DNA from: Sabellastarte sp. h YS-2021
Taxonomy: Eukaryota; Annelida; Polychaeta; Sabellida; Sabellidae
Reading direction: 5' to 3'
DNA length: 64,000 nucleotides
NCBI GenBank assembly: GCA_964017235.1
Contig: OZ024934.1
Location: forward strand, 85,092,706-85,156,705
Part shown: piece by piece, positions 55,319 to 64,000 of the stretch
Layout: every line of letters starts with the position of its first letter
Numbering within the stretch: position 1 is the first letter of the stretch
Translations under genes and position numbers: made by a program
Notes under the pieces: model-generated
What the model saw: the letters and a program-made list of their open reading frames with translations, nothing else
Databases searched by the model: none
What the model was told of the DNA's origin: nothing

Positions 55319-57496
55319 CATTAAGATATACTTAAATTTGGCAAAGTAAGACAATTTTAAGGCTGAAAACCATATTGTTTGCTAGGGCTGGCGCCACTAA
55401 ATGAGATTCCACAAGAATATTCCTTAAGAAATACATAACTGGTCCAAAATACATGTATTGGAAGTGCAGGTATCGAGGGGGGGATCATATGGCACATCAG
55501 TCCAAAACCCCACTTAAACTTCATCAATCTGGCTCAGATTTTCACAGGAAACTCAGTTCATATCACACATTGATATTGTATTGGCTTGACTTACTCAGGA
55601 AACCAATTAAAATTTTCAATTTTCCGGGGTTTGGGGCCAGGCTCAGCCCCCCTCAAATTAGGAAATATCAGGTATATCCTAATACAACCAATCTGAAGCA
55701 CTTCTTGAATTTTGCATATGTTTTAACAATAATTGAGGATATATTAGGCCCATTTGGAGCATTACATCTCTGAAAATAAATTATTTCACCCATATAGTGC
55801 TGTAAAAATGGTCAAAAATACATGTAAATTACACCAAACCAGTACCAAATGTTGGTCTATAATGCTGAAATTTGGCCAGAATATAAGGTGGCACATACTA
55901 AATCTGACTGAACCGGTTTTAAAATTACATCTGATATAACAGTACCTATAGTTTGGCAATATTGGCTTCAGCTGGCCCCAAATTCGCTTCTGTGGGGCTG
56001 CATTAAGATATACTTAAATTTGGCAAAGTAAGACAATTTTAAGGCTGAAAACCATATTGTTTGCTAGAGCTGGCGCCACTAAATGAGATTCCACAAGAAT
56101 ATTCCTTAAGAAATACATAACTGGTCCAAAATACATGTATTGGAAGTGCAGGTATCGAGGGGGTGATCATATGGCACATCAGTCCAAAACCCCACTTAAA
56201 CTTCATCAATCTGGCTCAGATTTTCACAGGAAACTCAGTTCATATCACACATTGATATTGTATTGGCTTGACTTATTCAGGAAACCAATTAAAAATTTCA
56301 ATTTTCCGGGGTTTGGGGCCAGGCTCAGCCCCCCTCAAATTAGGAAATATCAGTTATATCCTAATACAAGCAATCTGAAGCTCTTCTTTAATGTTGCATA
56401 TGTTTTAACAATAATTGAGGATATATTAGGCCCATTTGGAGCATTACATCTCTGAAAATAAATTATTTCACCCATATAGTGCTGTAAAATGGTCAAAAAT
56501 ACATGTAAATTACACCAAACCAGTACCAAATTGTGGTCTATAATGCTGAAATTTGGCCAGAATATAAGGTGGCACATACTAAATCTGACTGAACCGGTTT
56601 TAAAATTACATCTGATATAACAGTACCTATAGTTTGGCAATATTGGCTTCAGCTGGCCCCAAATTCGCTTCTGTGGGGCTGCATTAAGATATACTTAAAT
56701 TTGGCAAAGTAAGACAATTTTAAGGCTGAAAACCATATTGTTTGCTAGAGCTGGCGCCACTAAATGAGATTCCACAAGAATATTCCTTAAGAAATACATA
56801 ACTGGTCCAAAATACATGTATTGGAAGTGCAGGTATCGAGGGGGTGATCATATGGCACATCAGTCCAAAACCCCACTTAAACTTCATCAATCTGGCTCAG
56901 ATTTTCACAGGAAACTCAGTTCATATCACACATTGATATTGTATTGGCTTGACTTATTCAGGAAACCAATTAAAAATTTCAATTTTCCGGGGTTTGGGGC
57001 CAGGCTCAGCCCCCCTCAAATTAGGAAATATCAGTTATATCCTAATACAAGCAATCTGAAGCTCTTCTTTAATGTTGCATATGTTTTAACAATAATTGAG
57101 GATATATTAGGCCCATTTGGAGCATTACATCTCTGAAAATAAATTATTTCACCCATATAGTGCTGTAAAATGGTCAAAAATACATGTAAATTACACCAAA
57201 CCAGTACCAAATTGTGGTCTATAATGCTGAAATTTGGCCAGAATATAAGGTGGCACATACTAAATCTGACTGAACCGGTTTTAAAATTACATCTGATATA
57301 ACAGTACCTATAGTTTGGCAATATTGGCTTCAGCTGGCCCCAAATTCGCTTCTGTGGGGCTGCATTAAGATATACTTAAATTTGGCAAAGTAAGACAATT
57401 TTAAGGCTGAAAACCATATTGTTTGCTAGAGCTGGCGCCACTAAATGAGATTCCACAAGAATATTCCTTAAGAAATACATAACTGGTCCAAAATAC
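52727..57496 (+). repeat. Seven-unit higher-order repeat, copy 1 (M78-M84)
   Basis: Units start at 52727, 53408, 54090, 54771, 55453, 56135 and 56816. Order is Bk-As-Bn-Bs-Ah-Bn-Bn. The next seven units repeat it at exactly 4770 bp, including the otherwise rare cccctaaaatt, ctgaatgaacc and caaaggaag marks and the return of an Ah unit with G7. Confidence 0.9.
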
Positions 57497-60400
57497 ATGT
57501 ATTGGAAGTGCAGGTATCGAGGGGGTGATCATATGGCACATCAGTCCAAAACCCCACTTAAACTTCATCAATCTGGCTCAGATTTTCACAGGAAACTCAG
57601 TTCATATCACACATTGATATTGTATTGGCTTGACTTATTCAGGAAACCAATTAAAAATTTCAATTTTCCGGGGTTTGGGGCCAGGCTCAGCCCCCCTAAA
57701 ATTAGGAAATATCAGTTATATCCTAATACAACCAATCTGAAGCTCTTCTTTAATGTTGCATATGTTTTAACAATAATTGAGGATATATTAGGCCCATTTG
57801 GAGCATTACATCTCTAAAAAAAATTATTTCACCCATATAGTGCTGTAAAAATGGTCAAAAATACATGTAAATTACACCAAACAAGTACCAAATGTTGGTC
57901 TATAATGCTGAAATTTGGCCAGAATATAAGGTGGCACATACTAAATCTGAATGAACCGGTTTTAAAATTACATCTGATATAACAGTACCTATAGTTTGGC
58001 AATATTGGCTTCAGCTGGCCCCAAATTCCCTTCTGTGGGGCCGCATTAAGATATACTTAAATTTGGCAAAGGAAGACAATTTTAAGGCTGAAAACCATAT
58101 TGTTTGCTAGGGCTGGCGCCACTAAATGAGATTCCACAAGAATATTCCTTAAGAAATACATAACTGGTCCAAAATACATGTATTGGAAGTGCAGGTATCG
58201 AGGGGGTGATCATATGGCACATCAGTCCAAAACCCCACTTAAACTTCATCAATCTGGCTCAGATTTTCACAGGAAACTCAGTTCATATCACACATTGATA
58301 TTGTATTGGCTTGACTTACTCAGGAAACCAATTAAAATTTTCAATTTTCCGGGGTTTGGGGCCAGGCTCAGCCCCTCTCAAATTAGGAAATATCAGGTAT
58401 ATCCTAATACAACCAATCTGAAGCTCTTCTTGAATTTTGCATATGTTTTAACAATAATTGAGGATATATTAGGCCCATTTGGAGCATTACATCTCTGAAA
58501 ATAAATTATATCACCCATATAGTGCTGTAAAAATGGTCAAAAATACATGTAAATTACACCAAACCAGTACCAAATGTTGGTCTATAATGCTGAAATTTGG
58601 CCAGAATATAAGGTGGCACATACTAAATCTGACTGAACCGGTTTTAAAATTACATCTGATATAACAGTACCTATAGTTTGGCAATATTGGCTTCAGCTGG
58701 CCCCAAATTCGCTTCTGTGGGGCTGCATTAAGATATACTTAAATTTGGCAAAGTAAGACAATTTTAAGGCTGAAAACCATATTGTTTGCTAGAGCTGGCG
58801 CCACTAAATGAGATTCCACAAGAATATTCCTTAAGAAATACATAACTGGTCCAAAATACATGTATTGGAAGTGCAGGTATCGAGGGGGTGATCATATGGC
58901 ACATCAGTCCAAAACCCCACTTAAACTTCATCAATCTGGCTCAGATTTTCACAGGAAACTCAGTTCATATCACACATTGATATTGTATTGGCTTGACTTA
59001 TTCAGGAAACCAATTAAAAATTTCAATTTTCCGGGGTTTGGGGCCAGGCTCAGCCCCCCTCAAATTAGGAAATATCAGTTATATCCTAATACAAGCAATC
59101 TGAAGCTCTTCTTTAATGTTGCATATGTTTTAACAATAATTGAGGATATATTAGGCCCATTTGGAGCATTACATCTCTGAAAATAAATTATTTCACCCAT
59201 ATAGTGCTGTAAAATGGTCAAAAATACATGTAAATTACACCAAACCAGTACCAAATTGTGGTCTATAATGCTGAAATTTGGCCAGAATATAAGGTGGCAC
59301 ATACTAAATCTGACTGAACCGGTTTTAAAATTACATCTGATATAACAGTACCTATAGTTTGGCAATATTGGCTTCAGCTGGCCCCAAATTCGCTTCTGTG
59401 GGGCTGCATTAAGATATACTTAAATTTGGCAAAGTAAGACAATTTTAAGGCTGAAAACCATATTGTTTGCTAGAGCTGGCGCCACTAAATGAGATTCCAC
59501 AAGAATATTCCTTAAGAAATACATAACTGGTCCAAAATACATGTATTGGAAGTGCAGGTATCGAGGGGGTGATCATATGGCACATCAGTCCAAAACCCCA
59601 CTTAAACTTCATCAATCTGGCTCAGATTTTCACAGGAAACTCAGTTCATATCACACATTGATATTGTATTGGCTTTACTTATTCAGGAAACCAATTAAAA
59701 ATTTCAATTTTCCGGGGTTTGGGGCCAGGCTCAGCCCCCCTCAAATTAGGAAATATCAGTTATATCCTAATACAACCAATCTGAAGCTCTTCTTTAATGT
59801 TGCATATGTTTTAACAATAATTGAGGATATATTAAGCCCATTTGGAGCATTACATCTCTAAAAAAAAATTATTTCACCCATATAGTGCTGTAAAAATGGT
59901 CAAAAATACATGTAAATTACACCAAACAAGTACCAAATGTTGGTCTATAATGCTGAAATTTGGCCAGAATATAAGGTGGCACATACTAAATCTGACTGAA
60001 CCGGTTTTAAAATTACATCTGATATAACAGTACCTATAGTTTGGCAATATTGGCTTCAGCTGGCCCCAAATTCCCTTCTGTGGGGCCGCATTAAGATATA
60101 CTTAAATTTGGCAAAGTAAGACAATTTTAAGGCTGAAAACCATATTGTTTGCTAGGGCTGGCGCCACTAAATGAGATTCCACAAGAATATTCCTTAAGAA
60201 ATACATAACTGGTCCAAAATACATGTATTGGAAGTGCAGGTATCGAGGGGGGGATCATATGGCACATCAGTCCAAAACCCCACTTAAACTTCATCAATCT
60301 GGCTCAGATTTTCACAGGAAACTCAGTTCATATCACACATTGATATTGTATTGGCTTGACTTACTCAGGAAACCAATTAAAATTTTCAATTTTCCGGGGT

Positions 60401-62266
60401 TTGGGGCCAGGCTCAGCCCCCCTCAAATTAGGAAATATCAGGTATATCCTAATACAACCAATCTGAAGCACTTCTTGAATTTTGCATATGTTTTAACAAT
60501 AATTGAGGATATATTAGGCCCATTTGGAGCATTACATCTCTGAAAATAAATTATTTCACTCATATAGTGCTGTAAAAATGGTCAAAAATACATGTAAATT
60601 ACACCAAACCAGTACCAAATGTTGGTCTATAATGCTGAAATTTGGCCAGAATATAAGGTGGCACATACTAAATCTGACTGAACCGGTTTTAAAATTACAT
60701 CTGATATAACAGTACCTATAGTTTGGCAATATTGGCTTCAGCTGGCCCCAAATTCGCTTCTGTGGGGCTGCATTAAGATATACTTAAATTTGGCAAAGTA
60801 AGACAATTTTAAGGCTGAAAACCATATTGTTTGCTAGAGCTGGCGCCACTAAATGAGATTCCACAAGAATATTCCTTAAGAAATACATAACTGGTCCAAA
60901 ATACATGTATTGGAAGTGCAGGTATCGAGGGGGTGATCATATGGCACATCAGTCCAAAACCCCACTTAAACTTCATCAATCTGGCTCAGATTTTCACAGG
61001 AAACTCAGTTCATATCACACATTGATATTGTATTGGCTTGACTTATTCAGGAAACCAATTAAAAATTTCAATTTTCCGGGGTTTGGGGCCAGGCTCAGCC
61101 CCCCTCAAATTAGGAAATATCAGTTATATCCTAATACAAGCAATCTGAAGCTCTTCTTTAATGTTGCATATGTTTTAACAATAATTGAGGATATATTAGG
61201 CCCATTTGGAGCATTACATCTCTGAAAATAAATTATTTCACCCATATAGTGCTGTAAAATGGTCAAAAATACATGTAAATTACACCAAACCAGTACCAAA
61301 TTGTGGTCTATAATGCTGAAATTTGGCCAGAATATAAGGTGGCACATACTAAATCTGACTGAACCGGTTTTAAAATTACATCTGATATAACAGTACCTAT
61401 AGTTTGGCAATATTGGCTTCAGCTGGCCCCAAATTCGCTTCTGTGGGGCTGCATTAAGATATACTTAAATTTGGCAAAGTAAGACAATTTTAAGGCTGAA
61501 AACCATATTGTTTGCTAGAGCTGGCGCCACTAAATGAGATTCCACAAGAATATTCCTTAAGAAATACATAACTGGTCCAAAATACATGTATTGGAAGTGC
61601 AGGTATCGAGGGGGTGATCATATGGCACATCAGTCCAAAACCCCACTTAAACTTCATCAATCTGGCTCAGATTTTCACAGGAAACTCAGTTCATATCACA
61701 CATTGATATTGTATTGGCTTGACTTATTCAGGAAACCAATTAAAAATTTCAATTTTCCGGGGTTTGGGGCCAGGCTCAGCCCCCCTCAAATTAGGAAATA
61801 TCAGTTATATCCTAATACAAGCAATCTGAAGCTCTTCTTTAATGTTGCATATGTTTTAACAATAATTGAGGATATATTAGGCCCATTTGGAGCATTACAT
61901 CTCTGAAAATAAATTATTTCACCCATATAGTGCTGTAAAATGGTCAAAAATACATGTAAATTACACCAAACCAGTACCAAATTGTGGTCTATAATGCTGA
62001 AATTTGGCCAGAATATAAGGTGGCACATACTAAATCTGACTGAACCGGTTTTAAAATTACATCTGATATAACAGTACCTATAGTTTGGCAATATTGGCTT
62101 CAGCTGGCCCCAAATTCGCTTCTGTGGGGCTGCATTAAGATATACTTAAATTTGGCAAAGTAAGACAATTTTAAGGCTGAAAACCATATTGTTTGCTAGA
62201 GCTGGCGCCACTAAATGAGATTCCACAAGAATATTCCTTAAGAAATACATAACTGGTCCAAAATAC
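57497..62266 (+). repeat. Seven-unit higher-order repeat, copy 2 (M85-M91)
   Basis: Units start at 57497, 58178, 58860, 59541, 60223, 60905 and 61586, directly adjoining copy 1. Differences noticed are ggctttactt in M88 and tttcactcat after M89. The series stops in M92, which has cccctcaaatt and attaagccc instead of the Bk marks. The very low divergence suggests a recent event. Confidence 0.9.
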
Positions 62267-64000
62267 ATGTATTGGAAGTGCAGGTATCGAGGGGGTGATC
62301 ATATGGCACATCAGTCCAAAACCCCACTTAAACTTCATCAATCTGGCTCAGATTTTCACAGGAAACTCAGTTCATATCACACATTGATATTGTATTGGCT
62401 TGACTTATTCAGGAAACCAATTAAAAATTTCAATTTTCCGGGGTTTGGGGCCAGGCTCAGCCCCCCTCAAATTAGGAAATATCAGTTATATCCTAATACA
62501 ACCAATCTGAAGCTCTTCTTTAATGTTGCATATGTTTTAACAATAATTGAGGATATATTAAGCCCATTTGGAGCATTACATCTCTAAAAAAAAATTATTT
62601 CACCCATATAGTGCTGTAAAAATGGTCAAAAATACATGTAAATTACACCAAACAAGTACCAAATGTTGGTCTATAATGCTGAAATTTGGCCAGAATATAA
62701 GGTGGCACATACTAAATCTGACTGAACCGGTTTTAAAATTACATCTGATATAACAGTACCTATAGTTTGGCAATATTGGCTTCAGCTGGCCCCAAATTCC
62801 CTTCTGTGGGGCTGCATTAAGATATACTTAAATTTGGCAAAGTAAGACAATTTTAAGGCTGAAAACCATATTGTTTGCTAGAGCTGGCGCCACTAAATGA
62901 GATTCCACAAGAATAATCCTTAAGAAATACATAACTGGTCCAAAATACATGTATTGGAAGTGCAGGTATCGAGGGGGTGATCATATGGCACATCAGTCCA
63001 AAACCCCACTTAAACTTCATCAATCTGGCTCAGATTTTCACTGGAAACTCAGTTCATATCACACATTGATATTGTATTGGCTTGACTTACTCAGGAAACC
63101 AATTAAAATTTTCAATTTTCCGGGGTTTGGGGCCAGGCTCAGCCCCCCTCAAATTAGGAAATATCAGGTATATCCTAATACAACCAATCTGAAGCTCTTC
63201 TTGAATTTTGCATATGTTTTAACAATAATTGAGGATATATTAGGCCCATTTGGAGCATTACATCTCTGAAAATAAATTATTTCACCCATATAGTGCTGTA
63301 AAATGGTCAAAAATACATGTAAATTACACCAAACCAGTACCAAATTGTGGTCTATAATGCTGAAATTTGGCCAGAATATAAGGTGGCACATACTAAATCT
63401 GACTGAACCGGTTTTAAAATTACATCTGATATAACAGTACCTATAGTTTGGCAATATTGGCTTCAGCTGGCCCCAAATTTGCTTCTGTGGGGCTGCATTA
63501 AGATATACTTAAATTTGGCAAAGTAAGACAATTTTAAGGCTGAAAACCATATTGTTTGCTAGGGCTGGCGCCACTAAATGAGATTCCACAAGAATATTCC
63601 TTAAGAAATACATAACTGGTCCAAAATACATGTATTGGAAGTGCAGGTATCGAGGGGGTGATCATATGGCACATCAGTCCAAAACCCCACTTAAACTTCA
63701 TCAATCTGGCTCAGATTTTCACAGGAAACTCAGTTCATATCACACATTGATATTGTATTGGCTTGACTTATTCAGGAAACCAATTAAAAATTTCAATTTT
63801 CCGGGGTTTGGGGCCAGGCTCAGCCCCCCTCAAATTAGGAAATATCAGTTATATCCTAATACAACCAATCTGAAGCTCTTCTTTAATGTTGCATATGTTT
63901 TAACAATAATTGAGGATATATTAAGCCCATTTGGAGCATTACATCTCTAAAAAAAAATTATTTCACCCATATAGTGCTGTAAAAATGGTCAAAAATACAT
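61586..64000 (+). repeat. Copy of M74-M77 at 11,584 bp spacing (M91-M94)
   Basis: Units start at 61586, 62267, 62949 and 63630 (the last cut at 371 bp). Order Bn-Bs-Aw-Bs equals M74-M77 (50002-52416). The rare aaatttgctt after M76 and M93 occurs nowhere else in the window. M76 additionally has private aaactaagttc, so it changed after copying. The correspondence may continue past the window edge. Confidence 0.82.

Larger units (their letters stand above)
1..64000. repeat. Tandem satellite array, ~681 bp unit, ~94 copies
   Basis: The same unit recurs head to tail over the entire window without inversion or interruption. Starts measured at the atg within aatacatgtatt fall every 680-683 bp, from 264 to 63630. 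Copies differ at a small number of recurrent positions plus rare private changes, so most pairs look about 95-99% identical by eye. Length variation comes from a G tract, an A tract after ctct, and a one-base difference in ctgtaaaa(a)tgg. One unit (600 bases counted at 1021-1620) has 36% GC. No gene, transposon or unique segment interrupts the array. Both edges cut through a unit, so the array extends beyond the window on both sides. The family is not one I recognise by name; function as centromeric or other heterochromatin is inference. Confidence 0.98.

Noticed and set aside
1-64000. CRISPR array or bacterial repeat locus
   Set aside because: The repeated unit is about 681 bp with no variable spacers, and there are no cas-like or other prokaryotic genes.
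1-64000. Unit as a transposable element or remnant of one
   Set aside because: No terminal inverted or long terminal repeats, target-site duplications or transposase or reverse-transcriptase-like frames are visible; every unit joins the next seamlessly in the same orientation.

Overview
The whole 64 kb window is one uninterrupted tandem satellite array. A repeat unit of about 681 bp (680-683 bp, mean 681.4 bp from 93 complete units between 264 and 63629) runs head to tail in a single orientation from the first base to the last. There is a partial unit at each end (1-263 and 63630-64000). I see no gene, RNA gene, transposon, CRISPR array or unique sequence. One unit has about 36% GC and only about five CpG sites. 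Long megasatellite-like arrays of this kind are typical of eukaryotic heterochromatin (centromeric, pericentromeric or subtelomeric). The species cannot be read from the sequence. The frequent tacatgta motif reminds me of molluscan repeats, but that is only an impression.

Units are numbered M1 (start 264) to M94 (start 63630), each starting at the atg inside the palindrome aatacatgtatt. Two subfamilies exist. Type A has cttactcagg, aaaattttc, tatcaggtat, cttgaattttgc, ctctgaaaataaatt and usually aattcgctt. Type B has cttattcagg, aaaaatttc, tatcagttat, ctttaatgttgc, ctct followed by taaaaaa and usually aattccctt. Subtypes carry small diagnostic changes: Ah (gaagcacttc), Aw (cactggaaac), As (gcccctctc, mostly with atatcaccc), Am (G6AA tract plus gtccaaacccc), Ar (tgaggctc), Bh (gaaacacag), Bs (attaagccc), Bk (cccctaaaatt) and Bn (acaagcaat, B then A).

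Layout. M1-M17 (264-11852) is mostly an A/B dimer with one five-unit duplication (1628-5036 and 5037-8445). M17-M39 (about 11390-26180) is a tandem duplication of an 11/12-unit block. M35-M74 (about 23500-50590) contains an 18-unit stretch (12.2 kb) copied at a 22-unit (14.99 kb) spacing, with a four-unit duplication between the copies. M71-M81 shows a six-unit repeat, and M78-M91 (52727-62266) a clean 4770 bp seven-unit tandem pair. The last units (M91-M94) copy M74-M77. The window therefore records repeated rounds of block duplication, unequal crossing-over and conversion among near-identical units. Short open frames occur in every unit but look like by-products of repetition. Block limits were found by eye from diagnostic bases and are approximate unless a base range is given.
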